64,000 nt of DNA from contig OZ244968.1 of assembly GCA_965222645.1 (NCBI GenBank), positions 5,766,001-5,830,000 of the forward strand, in the 5' to 3' direction. The position numbers and the translations under genes were made by a program. Source of the DNA: JABDMH01 sp965222645. Its GTDB lineage: Bacteria > Bacteroidota > Bacteroidia > Chitinophagales > Saprospiraceae. Shown in pieces: positions 43,658 through 53,346 of the stretch. How positions within the stretch are numbered: the first letter of the stretch is position 1; every line of letters begins with the position of its first letter. Under the pieces are notes generated by a model. The model was not told the DNA's origin, searched no databases, and saw only the letters and a list, made by a program, of their open reading frames with translations.

Positions 43658-45142
43658 ATGGACAAATATATTTTGGCAATAGACCAGGGGACAACGAGTT
43701 GCAGAGCTCTGGTGATAACTCAGGAGGGAGATATCAAGGCTGTTGCACAACAGGAGTTTACTCAGATTTTTCCAAAACCCGGATGGGTAGAACACGATGC
43801 CAACGAAATCTGGAACGTGCAGCACGCCATGATCGACAAGGCGATAAAATCAGCTGATATTACACCGGGACAGATCGAGGCAATCGGGATTACCAATCAG
43901 CGGGAAACCACAGTGGTGTGGGACAAAAGAACGGGCAGCCCTGTCTACAATGCAATTGTGTGGCAGGATAAACGCACGGCAGATATTTGTGAGGAGATAA
44001 AGGAAAAGGGATGGGCACAGGAAATTACGAGCCGGACAGGACTTGTTGTGGATTCCTACTTCTCGGCGACTAAAGTGATGTGGATCATGCGAAATGTCGA
44101 GGGAGCTCTGGCTCTTGCCCACCAGGGTCATCTCGCCATAGGAACAATAGACTCCTGGCTTATCTATAAAATGTCGGGGGGAGACCAGCACATTACAGAC
44201 TTCTCAAATGCATCGAGGACGATGCTTTACAACATTTACGAATTGGAATGGGATCCATGGATCTTTGAGCGGTTGGAAATACCGCGGCAGGTTTTACCAG
44301 CGGTGAAGCCCTCCTCATTTGACTTTGGCCACTTTGAATTCGGAGAGGTAAAGATCCCAATAAGGGGGGTGGCAGGCGATCAGCAAGCAGCACTTTTTGG
44401 GCAACAATGTCTCGCACCCGGAATGGCAAAAAATACGTACGGTACCGGATGCTTTATGCTTATGCAGACAGGTGAAAAGGCCGCTCGATCGCAGAACGGG
44501 TTACTTACCACAATTGCCTGGGGTATTGATGAGAAAGTCTATTATGCTTTAGAGGGAAGTGTCTTCATTGCCGGTGCCGCCATCCAGTGGTTGCGGGATG
44601 GGCTTCAGTTATTTGCCAATGCCTCGGAATCCGAGGCACTGGCACGGTCGGCAAATCCAGAACACGGTGTTTTTGTGGTTCCCGCATTCGCGGGACTGGG
44701 TGCTCCATATTGGGACATGTACGCTCGCGGGGCCATATTTGGACTCACACGCGACACTACTTCAGCAGAATTGACGAGAGCCACTCTTGATTCGCTTGCA
44801 TATCAAACCAGGGATATTCTGGAGGCCATGGAAATAGATAGTGGAATCAAACTCGATAGTTTGAATGTGGACGGTGGAGCAACTTCAAATAATTATTTAA
44901 TGCAGTTTCAGGCTGATATCCTTGGTGTCCCCGTTTTGCGTCCGGAGATCACCGAGACAACGGCAATGGGAGCAGCATATCTGGCCGGATTACACATTGG
45001 ATTTTGGACTGAGGAAGATATTGCCCAGATACGCAAAATAGATCGGAAGTTTGATCCTGAAATGTCACAAGATCAAAGTGCTTCCCTCTACAGTGGCTGG
45101 CAAAAAGCGGTAAAAAGATCAACCGGATGGATGAAAGAGTAA
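43658..45142 (+). CDS. glpK: Glycerol kinase
   Basis: 494 residues, full length for GlpK. FGGY-kinase motifs: AIDQGTTSCRALV (ATP), GITNQRETTVVWDKRTG, YNAIVWQDKRTADIC, SRTGLVVDSYFSATKVMWIM, GTIDSWLIYKMSGGDQHITD then FSNASRTMLYNI, GVAGDQQAALFGQQC, AKNTYGTGCFMLM, VVPAFAGLGAPYWDMYARGA, VDGGATSNNYLMQFQADILG. It phosphorylates glycerol to glycerol-3-phosphate with ATP. It overlaps glpD by 16 bases, forming the aerobic glycerol catabolism operon. No glpF is seen next to it. The intergenic region 43519-43657 is shared with the divergent Gfo/Idh gene. Confidence 0.97.
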   Translation: MDKYILAIDQGTTSCRALVITQEGDIKAVAQQEFTQIFPKPGWVEHDANEIWNVQHAMIDKAIKSADITPGQIEAIGITNQRETTVVWDKRTGSPVYNAIVWQDKRTADICEEIKEKGWAQEITSRTGLVVDSYFSATKVMWIMRNVEGALALAHQGHLAIGTIDSWLIYKMSGGDQHITDFSNASRTMLYNIYELEWDPWIFERLEIPRQVLPAVKPSSFDFGHFEFGEVKIPIRGVAGDQQAALFGQQCLAPGMAKNTYGTGCFMLMQTGEKAARSQNGLLTTIAWGIDEKVYYALEGSVFIAGAAIQWLRDGLQLFANASESEALARSANPEHGVFVVPAFAGLGAPYWDMYARGAIFGLTRDTTSAELTRATLDSLAYQTRDILEAMEIDSGIKLDSLNVDGGATSNNYLMQFQADILGVPVLRPEITETTAMGAAYLAGLHIGFWTEEDIAQIRKIDRKFDPEMSQDQSASLYSGWQKAVKRSTGWMKE

Positions 45143-46788
45143 GTTTTTCGGCTCAGCACAGGCATTTATTCCTGAAAAGAGCCAAGGGGGAGTTATTTGA
45201 TCTGATTGTCATCGGTGGGGGGATTACCGGTGCCGGAATTGCTCTAGATGCGAGGAGTCGGGGGCTGTCTGTTTGCCTTGTCGAAAAGGGTGATTTCGCC
45301 TCGGGCACCAGCGGAAAATCGACAAAACTGATCCATGGAGGATTGAGATACCTCAAACAATTTGAGTTTGGGCTGGTGAAAGAGGTTGGTCAAGAGAGAG
45401 CGCTATTGCATCAGCTTGCCCCCCATCTGGTAGTGCCCGAAAAAATGGTATTACCCATTATCGAGGGTGGATCTCTGGGCAAAGTTATGACGTCCATTGG
45501 TCTCTATATTTATGATTTCTTGGCAGATGTGGAGGGAGAGGATAAGCGTAAGATGCTAGATGTGCACCAAATCCAGGAGATCGAACCCCTTTTGCCCACT
45601 GACAAATTATTGGGAGGAAGTATATATGCAGAATACCGGACAGATGACTCCCGACTAACGATCGAAGTAGCTAAATCAGCATTTAGGTTGGGTGCTAATC
45701 TGCTTAGTTATGTAGAATGTCAGGGTATAATTGAGGATGAAGGTGCCGTGGTTGGAATTACCTGCGAGGACCTGGTCGCATCTGAAAAGTTCGAGATTCG
45801 CGGTAGGAATATCTGCAATGCAGCGGGACCATGGGTCGATGACATCAGAACTTTTTGTGGTACAGTGCAGGGGAAGAGACTGTATCTCACCAAAGGTGTG
45901 CACGTTGTGGTGCCGAGATCAAAGTTGCCTGTAAACCATTCGGTCTACTTTGATGCTCCCCATGATAATAGGATGATATTTGCCATTCCAAGACTCGACA
46001 CAACATATATTGGGACAACGGATACCTATTATGATGGGAATAAAGATCAGGTAGTCGTCTTAAGGTCTGATGTGGAGTATCTTCTCGGTGCAGTCAACCA
46101 GACTTTCTCGATTGAGCCCCTTCGTATAAATGATGTCATGAGCTCCTGGGCCGGCTTGCGTCCACTTATTTATGAAGATGGCAAATCGGCTTCTGAGATA
46201 TCGAGACGGGATGAGATCTTTGAGGCCGCCAATGGATTGTTGTCCATCGCTGGTGGCAAGCTTACCGGATATCGCAAAATGGCAGAACGCATTGTAGATC
46301 GAGTCATCACACGTATGTATCCCCAGACCGCAGGAGACCATCCTTCTAAGACTGAAGGTATTCCTTTGGTGGAACCAGCTTACACGAACTACGGGGAAGT
46401 GGAGAATGGGATCGAGACTCTGGTAAAGAAGCACGCAAAGTTAAACCTACCCCAAAATCACTTCATCTACCTGGTGCAGAATTATGGTAAAGCTGCAAAA
46501 GTGATTTTGGAGAAAGTTTCGCAAGAAAAACAGGAGGGAAGTACTATCTTTGACTTGCTGCTAAAGGCAGAATTAGACTACTGTAGTGAATTTGAAATGA
46601 TTGTTAGACCGGAAGATTTCCTGGTGAGAAGGTCGGGCAGAACATACTTCATGCCCGGAACTATTGATCGAGCAAAAGACGTTACTTTTGAGTACTTCCG
46701 GACCAGCCAAAGTCGGGCACTGATCGACCTGGATGTCGAGCGGGAGCGGTGGTTCGCATTGGCTAAAACAATGACAGAATTCGCGTAA
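45127..46788 (+). CDS. glpD: Aerobic glycerol-3-phosphate dehydrogenase (FAD)
   Basis: 553 residues. FAD-binding LIVIGGGITGAGIALDARSR (GxGxxG), GDFASGTSGKSTKLIHGGLR then YLKQFEFGLV (GlpD signature), RTDDSRLTIEVAKSAFRLGA, AAGPWVDDIRTF, LTKGVHVVVPRSKLP, IGTTDTYYDG, SSWAGLRPLIYEDGKSASEI, IAGGKLTGYRKMAERIVDR. It oxidises glycerol-3-phosphate to dihydroxyacetone phosphate, passing electrons to the quinone pool at the inner membrane. Its start lies inside the 3' end of glpK, so translation is coupled. Confidence 0.97.
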   Translation: MDERVSFSAQHRHLFLKRAKGELFDLIVIGGGITGAGIALDARSRGLSVCLVEKGDFASGTSGKSTKLIHGGLRYLKQFEFGLVKEVGQERALLHQLAPHLVVPEKMVLPIIEGGSLGKVMTSIGLYIYDFLADVEGEDKRKMLDVHQIQEIEPLLPTDKLLGGSIYAEYRTDDSRLTIEVAKSAFRLGANLLSYVECQGIIEDEGAVVGITCEDLVASEKFEIRGRNICNAAGPWVDDIRTFCGTVQGKRLYLTKGVHVVVPRSKLPVNHSVYFDAPHDNRMIFAIPRLDTTYIGTTDTYYDGNKDQVVVLRSDVEYLLGAVNQTFSIEPLRINDVMSSWAGLRPLIYEDGKSASEISRRDEIFEAANGLLSIAGGKLTGYRKMAERIVDRVITRMYPQTAGDHPSKTEGIPLVEPAYTNYGEVENGIETLVKKHAKLNLPQNHFIYLVQNYGKAAKVILEKVSQEKQEGSTIFDLLLKAELDYCSEFEMIVRPEDFLVRRSGRTYFMPGTIDRAKDVTFEYFRTSQSRALIDLDVERERWFALAKTMTEFA

Positions 46789-46860
46789 ATCTGAGCAATG
46801 GGAGAATTTCTGGGATCGGGATCACGTCAATGCTTTAAATTGACCTTTTAAGCACCTCAA

Positions 46861-47376
46861 TTGGGCAATACTGCATTAGATCAGCAATCATTTAGGAAGT
46901 TGTTCGAAGAGCACTACGATTTGTTGTGCAATTATCTGAATGCAAGGACTAAAGACTGGGATCTCAGTCAGGAAATCGCCCAGAAGACATTCGTCAAGAT
47001 GTGGGAGAAGCGACACGATATCTCGATTAGCACTTCCTCAAAGAGTTATCTATTTCAGGCTGCCAGAAACACCTTGATCGACTACTATCGTCAAGTCAAA
47101 TCATCCACGGAACATTCGGAACAATATGCAGAAGGTACAGACAATATTGAAGTCATGTCTGTGGAAGAAGATAGTCAATTGACACTCGCACACAAGATTT
47201 CTTGGGCTGTGGAGCAGCTAAAACCCAAAACCCGGAAGATCTTCCAATTGAACAAGAGAGAAGGTCTCACATATGACGAAATTGCCGAATATATGGGCAT
47301 TTCAAAGCGAACTGTGGAATACAATATGAAGAATGCATTGATACAACTAAAGGAATTGTTAAAGGATAAAGTCTGA
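46861..47376 (+). CDS. ECF RNA polymerase sigma factor (Bacteroidota FecI-like)
   Basis: 171 residues from a TTG start; the first internal ATG falls inside region 2 (KMWEKRHDI), so TTG fits best. Region 2: FRKLFEEHYDLLCNYLNART, DWDLSQEIAQKTFVKMWEKR, SSKSYLFQAARNTLIDYYRQ. Region 4: LKPKTRKIFQLNKREGLTYD, then EIAEYMGISKRTVEYNMKNA. It belongs to the sigma factors that work with FecR-type anti-sigma proteins; such a gene follows 77 bases downstream. No TonB-dependent receptor or SusD gene is adjacent, so the regulon is not evident. Confidence 0.92.
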   Translation: MGNTALDQQSFRKLFEEHYDLLCNYLNARTKDWDLSQEIAQKTFVKMWEKRHDISISTSSKSYLFQAARNTLIDYYRQVKSSTEHSEQYAEGTDNIEVMSVEEDSQLTLAHKISWAVEQLKPKTRKIFQLNKREGLTYDEIAEYMGISKRTVEYNMKNALIQLKELLKDKV

Positions 47377-47452
47377 AGATGGTAAAAATAATGAGCGAGA
47401 AATTGGGGATCACCCGATTGTGAAACGTCTTTAGGATGATATCGTGGTATAA

Positions 47453-48472
47453 ATGAGCAAGTTAGAGGATAAAATATTGCAATACATCATCAGCGGAAGA
47501 GCATCTGCTGATAAAGATATTGATAAGGAGATTCGAGAGGATCCCTCCTTTGACCAGGCTGATTTTGACCTACTCAACAAGATTTGGAACGATGCTGACC
47601 TCCTGAGGGATTACAAACGTCCTTCTCATGATCAGGCATGGCAAAATATCATGCAGGAAACGGGGATAGGTAAGGTAAGATCCATAAATCATACGAGGAG
47701 ATGGCTTGCAGCCGCCTCAGTAGTGGCTTTGTTGAGCTTGGGACTGTACTTTTATCTTACAAACGATCCCTACATCTCGTACATCGCTCAATCAGATGAA
47801 GAATACACCCTGCCTGATAACAGTAAGATAGGATTGAAAGCAGGCACAGAGATCAGGCATCTGAAAGCAGACAGGTTTCCAAGTGCTGCAAACCGACATG
47901 TCTATTTTGATGGAGAGGCGACTTTTGATATTGCACAAGGCGAAAAGCCTTTCAAAGTTATCGCTGAGCACACCGCTATTGATGTCTTAGGAACGAAATT
48001 TATGTACAAGGTAGAAGGTGTGAGTGCTGAAGCCGAGAACATGGAGGGCCAGGTGAAATTTAGCACCGCCAAGGGAGATTCTGTTGTTTTGAATCAGGGT
48101 GATAAAGTGACTTACGACGGAACAACCTTGAATTACATCAAGTATGAGCCACCACCTCCACCCGAACCCGAACCTACAGGCAATAATGTCACTATGGATG
48201 ACCTGTTTGATATCATAGTGTATAAATTTGGTGGGGAAAATGTGACGTCAGTATCCGGTCTTAGACTGGGAAGGGTGGTAGTGAATGTCGACTTAAAAAT
48301 CGATAGCCTTGATGAGTTTATTCAAGCCCTGGTAGACAATCCAAACATCGATATCGAAGCTACAAAACGAGGTTCAAACAGGGTGCACATTTCCAGATTA
48401 CAAGGCACGTCGACAGGCCTAAGACCGGATTTCAACTATAACATGCTTCTGAACGGGGTCAGATTCAAGTAG
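47453..48472 (+). CDS. FecR-family anti-sigma factor
   Basis: 339 residues. A cytosolic N-terminal sigma-binding part (1-80), one membrane span (RWLAAASVVALLSLGLYFYL, about 83-102), and a periplasmic FecR domain (about 115-225: YTLPDNSKIGLKAGTEIRHL, YFDGEATFDIAQGEKPFKVI, IDVLGTKFMY, MEGQVKFSTAKGDSVVLNQG). Then a PPPPPEPEP linker and a DUF4974-like C-terminus (VTMDDLFDIIVYKFGGENVT). It transmits a surface signal to the preceding sigma factor. The proline-rich linker is a less common feature. Downstream of the sigma gene, same strand. Confidence 0.92.
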   Translation: MSKLEDKILQYIISGRASADKDIDKEIREDPSFDQADFDLLNKIWNDADLLRDYKRPSHDQAWQNIMQETGIGKVRSINHTRRWLAAASVVALLSLGLYFYLTNDPYISYIAQSDEEYTLPDNSKIGLKAGTEIRHLKADRFPSAANRHVYFDGEATFDIAQGEKPFKVIAEHTAIDVLGTKFMYKVEGVSAEAENMEGQVKFSTAKGDSVVLNQGDKVTYDGTTLNYIKYEPPPPPEPEPTGNNVTMDDLFDIIVYKFGGENVTSVSGLRLGRVVVNVDLKIDSLDEFIQALVDNPNIDIEATKRGSNRVHISRLQGTSTGLRPDFNYNMLLNGVRFK

Positions 48473-48506
48473 CAGTTTGCAGCATTTTAATGAAGTACGC
48501 CTCTTC

Positions 48507-50069
48507 TTAGAAATGTATGAGGGGTACGGATTTCATTATTCCCTTTCCATTGATACGGCACAGATAATTACCAGGAGGGATCTCCGGTATTTGATAAGAA
48601 ATCTCGTGACTACCCTTTTGAAAAAAGCGATTGTCAAATTGAATTATCTCCTGCCCAAGCGAATTAATGAGACTTAATTTTAATTCTGATCCGGGTGACT
48701 CAAAACTGACAGTTAATTTTTCGAAAAAAGGATTGGGATAAGTTGAAAATTTAAGCCACCTATCCAAATTGTTTTCGGGCGTTGATGTTGTCGCACATCC
48801 CGTCACAAGCGGTATGTGTTTAAATTCATGCGAAAAGATCTGATTGATATCAGACTCGGCAACATTAAACCAATCTATCAAAATAGATCCGAAAATATCT
48901 TTAAAATCAAATTGAGGTTTCACCCCGGCCTGAGGATCGATCTCAGGAAGAATCTCGGGATTATTGCCAATGATACGTGCGTTGACACACGTTCCAAAAA
49001 TTAGGAGTGGAGCTGCATCACCATGATCAGTACCCAGGGAGCCATTGGCAGCAATTTGACGACCAAATTCAGATCGTGTAGCACCAATAACACGCCGATC
49101 AAGGCCCTGTATCCGCAGATCATCTACAAAGGCCATCACTGCTTCAGATAGGTTAGACAATAGAGTGGCATGGTCACCTACAGTAACGTCTCCATCAGTT
49201 ACCTGATTTGCATGTGTATCGAAACCGTTGATATTGGCCACATAAATCTTAGTCTGAAGACCACCCGAAATCAATTGCGCAACTGTTTTGAGTTGATCCG
49301 CAAGACTATTGACCCCCGGCTCGGGATAAAGTGACGACTGATTGGTGCCCTTCTCGGAGATGTCCTTTAGCACTTTGGAGTAGACATTTGTTTGCTCTAC
49401 AATTTGCCTGAGAAATGTGAGTTCGTCACCGTAAGGCAAGTCGGGTAAGGGATCACCCTCAATACCCGGAATAGTGGCGAGTGCCGTGGGATCATTAATA
49501 GCCAGTGAAAAATTGGCAGCAATACCCTGGCAGGTTTCGGAGACAGTTGGCCCCAAAGTGATGGCCACAGGATGTGGAAATTCATTATTGGGGTAGCCCT
49601 CGGGATAGCCCCCGTGCAACTGATCGAGATATCTTCCTATCCATCCTGTAGTAATGATTTCCTGAGCCTGGGAACCACTGTCCCAAATATCTGTGGATCG
49701 AAAATGACTTCGATTTTGATTGGGATATCCGACACTCTGAATTATTGAAAGTATTTGATCGTCATAGAGTGATTTCAGGCCGGACATTGTGGGATGAAAT
49801 CCAATCGTATCACTTAATTTTAATAATTGATTTTCTGGAATAAGAATGCTCGAACGGTGAGCAGATAAATTTTTATACTGGTCGGTGGGAATTACCATAT
49901 TGAGTCCGTCATTTCCACCATTTTTTTGAATAAGCACAAAAATCCGGTCATTTTCTTCCTCAAATAAATAGTTGAGTTTTGAATTTGCAAGTACTCCGAT
50001 ATTTACTCCTCCCAGGGCTACTGGAAGGGAAAAAACAGAACCGGATCGCAAAAAAGATCTCCTTTTCAT
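48507..50069 (-). CDS. DUF1501 protein with T9SS sorting domain
   Basis: 520 residues with a Tat-like start (KRRSFLRSGSVFSLPVALGG). DUF1501 pattern: IFVLIQKNGGNDGLNMVIPT, SAHRSSILIPENQLLKLSDT, GFHPTMSGLKSLYDDQILSI then IQSVGYPNQNRSHFRSTDIW, DTHANQVTDGDVTVGDHATL, RSEFGRQIAANGSLGTDHGD. These are alkaline-phosphatase/sulfatase-superfamily-like proteins of unknown activity. A T9SS domain ends the protein (TYPNPFFEKLTVSFE ... PPGNYLCRI). It lies downstream of the DUF1800 gene, its usual partner, with a 39-base gap. Confidence 0.92.
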   Translation of the reverse strand: MKRRSFLRSGSVFSLPVALGGVNIGVLANSKLNYLFEEENDRIFVLIQKNGGNDGLNMVIPTDQYKNLSAHRSSILIPENQLLKLSDTIGFHPTMSGLKSLYDDQILSIIQSVGYPNQNRSHFRSTDIWDSGSQAQEIITTGWIGRYLDQLHGGYPEGYPNNEFPHPVAITLGPTVSETCQGIAANFSLAINDPTALATIPGIEGDPLPDLPYGDELTFLRQIVEQTNVYSKVLKDISEKGTNQSSLYPEPGVNSLADQLKTVAQLISGGLQTKIYVANINGFDTHANQVTDGDVTVGDHATLLSNLSEAVMAFVDDLRIQGLDRRVIGATRSEFGRQIAANGSLGTDHGDAAPLLIFGTCVNARIIGNNPEILPEIDPQAGVKPQFDFKDIFGSILIDWFNVAESDINQIFSHEFKHIPLVTGCATTSTPENNLDRWLKFSTYPNPFFEKLTVSFESPGSELKLSLINSLGQEIIQFDNRFFQKGSHEISYQIPEIPPGNYLCRINGKGIMKSVPLIHF

Positions 50070-50108
50070 GACGTACAGTTTTTTTTGAAGAGATATTAAA
50101 AATATTAC

Positions 50109-51707
50109 CTAGGATAGTTGATATTCTGGAAGACTAAACATAGCGGCAAACATTGCTTTCAATCTATTCTCCACAGCGTTTTTCAGATTCGTGTCGTCGG
50201 GATTAGCCTTATATTCGGCGTACTCGATTGTCCATTCATAATCCGGAAGCCCGGGGATTAGGATCGATTTCAGATATTCCTTTTGTGATTGAGATATTTC
50301 CTTCGGTAGAAATAAATCTGTAAGGTAATCGATCAGTTCTACAGGTTCTCCGGCATTTTCATAGTGATCAACAATACTTAACAAATCAGCCTGAACGGGA
50401 ACACCATCACCATCTACTCCAGCGATGATAGCTGTGGTAAAAAACAAGCGATTTGACAAGGTAGTGGAGTTGATCCACGTGCGATAATAGAGTGGTGGCT
50501 GATAATAGGCCTTCCACCCGGCAACGGTCGGAGCATTGAAAAACTGCATTTGGAGCAATTCTGTAACCCCGCCGAGTCGCTGCCACAATCGATATCGTCT
50601 GGTCAAACCGCCAGAAATCTCCACTTTTAATTGTTTGATTGAGCCCAATACCAAATCAATCGGATTCTTAATCATAGCGCCTATGGCATAAGCATCATAA
50701 AAGTGTTCGCTTTGGAGAAGAGTTCTTACCATTGGGAGCATTTCGTATTTATTTTCCCTCAGAATTCGAGCCATTGGTTCGATAATACCCGCTTCCACCT
50801 GTTCATTTAAATCGTAGTACACAAACCAGCGATAGATTTTTCTTGCGATAAACCGGGCCACTTCATCTTGCTGAAAAATAATATCGATAAGGTGACTGTA
50901 TTCATTTGACTCCATATTCGGGATCTCAACAGAATTAAACCGGTGGCTGAGTATTTTCGTGGTTTTGTCATGACGTGCAGATACAAATACGGAATCAACG
51001 TTGCTGTCGTTTCTAAAAATGTAACCCGTATCACGCCATCCCGTTAATATTTTCGAGATGGCCAGAATATCATCCTCTGTATAGTTTGTATAATCACCTT
51101 CTCCCGCCAATGGACCCTTTCCAATAGTAAATAATTCGAGCAGCTCACGAGCGTAGTTTTCGTTTGGTCGATTACGCGTGTTTTGATTTCCGTTGAGATA
51201 TCGCAGCATGGCTGGATCGATCGTGGTCACTTTTGCGAGCTCTTTAAAATTTCCGAGGAAGTTCTCTCTATAGTTCGTGATGTTTCGATAGCGAAATGTT
51301 GCATCGCGAATGTTGGATGTCACAAAATGGTTATACCAGAATAGTGTCATTTTTTCCCGGATCGAAAAATCTTCCTCCAGGATTACTTTTACAGTCCAGG
51401 CAGCTAATGATCTAAGTCGATCATTGATCAGTTTGTTTGTATTCTCTACCCGGCTATAGGGCACATAAACCCAGGTGTCTCCAATAGGGACGAGTGGATC
51501 ATTTTGATCGAATGCATTGACTGGAGGATCGGGGAGAGGAAGTGTAGCGAGCAACTCATCCAAGGTACTTGACAGACCCAACTCCAGTGCCTTTCCGATT
51601 TCGTCTTCTCCCGATCCATATGTAGTTCGTCTCAGAAGATGGGCTGCTTCACTTCTACCCCATGCCCCCTGGTAGGGTTCTATGCTAAATGATGAAAATC
51701 CTCCCAT
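50109..51707 (-). CDS. DUF1800 protein
   Basis: 532 residues. DUF1800 pattern: WGRSEAAHLLRRTTYGSGED, EKMTLFWYNHFVTSNI, PAMLRYLNGNQNTRNRPNEN then YARELLELFTIGKG, DDILAISKILTGWRD, RFIARKIYRWFVYYD, FYDAYAIGAMIKNPIDLVLG, PTVAGWKAYYQPPLYYRTWI. Function is unknown; DUF1800 and DUF1501 genes are almost always neighbours in many phyla and are thought to act together at the surface. No obvious signal peptide at this start, which is odd because its partner is exported. Confidence 0.93.
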   Translation of the reverse strand: MGGFSSFSIEPYQGAWGRSEAAHLLRRTTYGSGEDEIGKALELGLSSTLDELLATLPLPDPPVNAFDQNDPLVPIGDTWVYVPYSRVENTNKLINDRLRSLAAWTVKVILEEDFSIREKMTLFWYNHFVTSNIRDATFRYRNITNYRENFLGNFKELAKVTTIDPAMLRYLNGNQNTRNRPNENYARELLELFTIGKGPLAGEGDYTNYTEDDILAISKILTGWRDTGYIFRNDSNVDSVFVSARHDKTTKILSHRFNSVEIPNMESNEYSHLIDIIFQQDEVARFIARKIYRWFVYYDLNEQVEAGIIEPMARILRENKYEMLPMVRTLLQSEHFYDAYAIGAMIKNPIDLVLGSIKQLKVEISGGLTRRYRLWQRLGGVTELLQMQFFNAPTVAGWKAYYQPPLYYRTWINSTTLSNRLFFTTAIIAGVDGDGVPVQADLLSIVDHYENAGEPVELIDYLTDLFLPKEISQSQKEYLKSILIPGLPDYEWTIEYAEYKANPDDTNLKNAVENRLKAMFAAMFSLPEYQLS

Positions 51708-51828
51708 ATAGATTACAATTGTTTTGTTAAGGTTGTCACTGCATACACGTAGATATTGACCGAATCGTTGGCCAAAGGTTTAAAATCTGACCTATTGCTT
51801 CCAATTTCGACCAGATGGACTATCGAAA

Positions 51829-53145
51829 TTAGCCCGGTAATTTATCGACCACGAACCGTCCTAATTTTTGACCCTGTGTTACGCCATTATCAATGGCTGG
51901 CATGTAATGTATTCCTCCGTATAGGCGGCTGATCGCAGCCTCAGCGGAAGCGTCCAAAAAGGAGTTAAACTTTCGCATTGGAAGGCCATAAGTGAGTTCG
52001 ACCGTATCCTCAAAGGGGAATGGATCCCCATAAATACTCGTGAGCATGATGGCCGCTGCAGAAGAGATTACACTGTGTCCGCTTGTATACTCGGGAAATG
52101 GAGGAGTCTGCAGCAGTGGGACCCAGTCCTCATCGATGTACTTATTGATCACAGTCTCCGGCCTGATCAGATTACTCCTGTATTTTTCATCCCAGCAACT
52201 TATGAATGCATCGAAGAGGGCTATCGATGTCCAGGCTAATGTCTTCGCAGTCTTGACCATATCCCCTCCAGAGTTCTTGGCAGCGATCTGTGCGATTCCC
52301 ATCCAATGGCCGCCGGGCGTTATTTTTTTTGTGGCAAACATAACGTGACCCTTGTGATGACTCACGTAGGGATTGCAATCCCAGAATTGTGCAATGGCTT
52401 CCTGCTCTTCATCCAAATTGTTTACTGTTTCATAGACCTCTTCAACTTCCTGATAAAAAACACTGCCTTCGTCCAGGTCATACTCCGTCGGTAAGGGAGG
52501 TGTAAATTGTGTGGCAGAGTCTATGACTAAGGTTCGGATATCGCGCCAGTGGGGTTCGATACCTTCCATGTAGTCGGGTGGCGTAGGTTGCCACCGCCCG
52601 GGCTCGTCCCTGATGTCAAATTTTGGAAAAGTCCTTGTTTGGTTATAATTATCGAGATTAGCCCATTCCATAATATGACTCTCCACGATGCGGGCATATT
52701 CTTCTGAACTGGTCAGGACCCTCCTAGGTACACCAGCCTCGCGATACCGCGTCCTCAGATCTGCCAGAAACTCATCCATTTTTGCTTCGGAAAAAATCAG
52801 AGCTCTACCCACATTAGCAAACGCAAATACACAGGCGATATTGAGGTTGACATCCGTGTTTATAGGACGTGGCAAAGGTTTTAATCCGGCTATATGGCCG
52901 ACCAGTGATGGATGATCTGAACTGTCCTGGCATATTGTCTCATAGGCTGCTATGCTCGCATAAGCATAAATTCGACTTGCCACTGGAGGTGAGAAAATAT
53001 CATAGACAATGATTTCAGTCAGTTTATCCAGCGCACGATGTAAATTGACCGGCTCTGCCGAAACACCCAGATATGTTGTATCCGGCTTGCAGGCAAGTAT
53101 CGAGGCAAAAATGCAAAGTAGAGCACACCACTTACTAAACTTCAT
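51829..53145 (-). CDS. Vanadium-dependent haloperoxidase-like / PAP2 lipoprotein
   Basis: 438 residues from ATG 53145 (an ORF start at 53238 adds 31 non-signal residues). Lipoprotein signal ALLCIFASILAC (Cys18). The PAP2/haloperoxidase active site is complete: KYRSNLIRPE (K-x6-RP, about 321), PEYTSGHSVISSAA (SGH, about 355), SRLYGGIHYMPAIDNG (SRxxxxxH...D, about 406). Such enzymes oxidise halides with peroxide or hydrolyse phosphate esters; the two cannot be told apart by eye. It is transcribed in the same direction as the DUF1800/DUF1501 genes, 121 bases upstream. Confidence 0.88.
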   Translation of the reverse strand: MKFSKWCALLCIFASILACKPDTTYLGVSAEPVNLHRALDKLTEIIVYDIFSPPVASRIYAYASIAAYETICQDSSDHPSLVGHIAGLKPLPRPINTDVNLNIACVFAFANVGRALIFSEAKMDEFLADLRTRYREAGVPRRVLTSSEEYARIVESHIMEWANLDNYNQTRTFPKFDIRDEPGRWQPTPPDYMEGIEPHWRDIRTLVIDSATQFTPPLPTEYDLDEGSVFYQEVEEVYETVNNLDEEQEAIAQFWDCNPYVSHHKGHVMFATKKITPGGHWMGIAQIAAKNSGGDMVKTAKTLAWTSIALFDAFISCWDEKYRSNLIRPETVINKYIDEDWVPLLQTPPFPEYTSGHSVISSAAAIMLTSIYGDPFPFEDTVELTYGLPMRKFNSFLDASAEAAISRLYGGIHYMPAIDNGVTQGQKLGRFVVDKLPG

Positions 53146-53346
53146 ATCTGCATTTGAATTTTCTTCCGTAAAAATAAAGAATTTGCAATTGCCAATCCCG
53201 TCGACAGTTCTGAAAATCAAGTATTTCCTTACAGTCACCTCAGAAATTTTAAAAGGAGAACACCCCTTCTACTGCATTGGGTAAATTGACGTTGGGTAAA
53301 TTGGATTGATTTTAATAGCTTACCAGATCAATTAAACACCACATTT

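Noticed and set aside
48477..48677. A 66-residue plus-strand frame after the FecR gene
   Set aside because: It lies almost wholly opposite the T9SS end of the DUF1501 gene.
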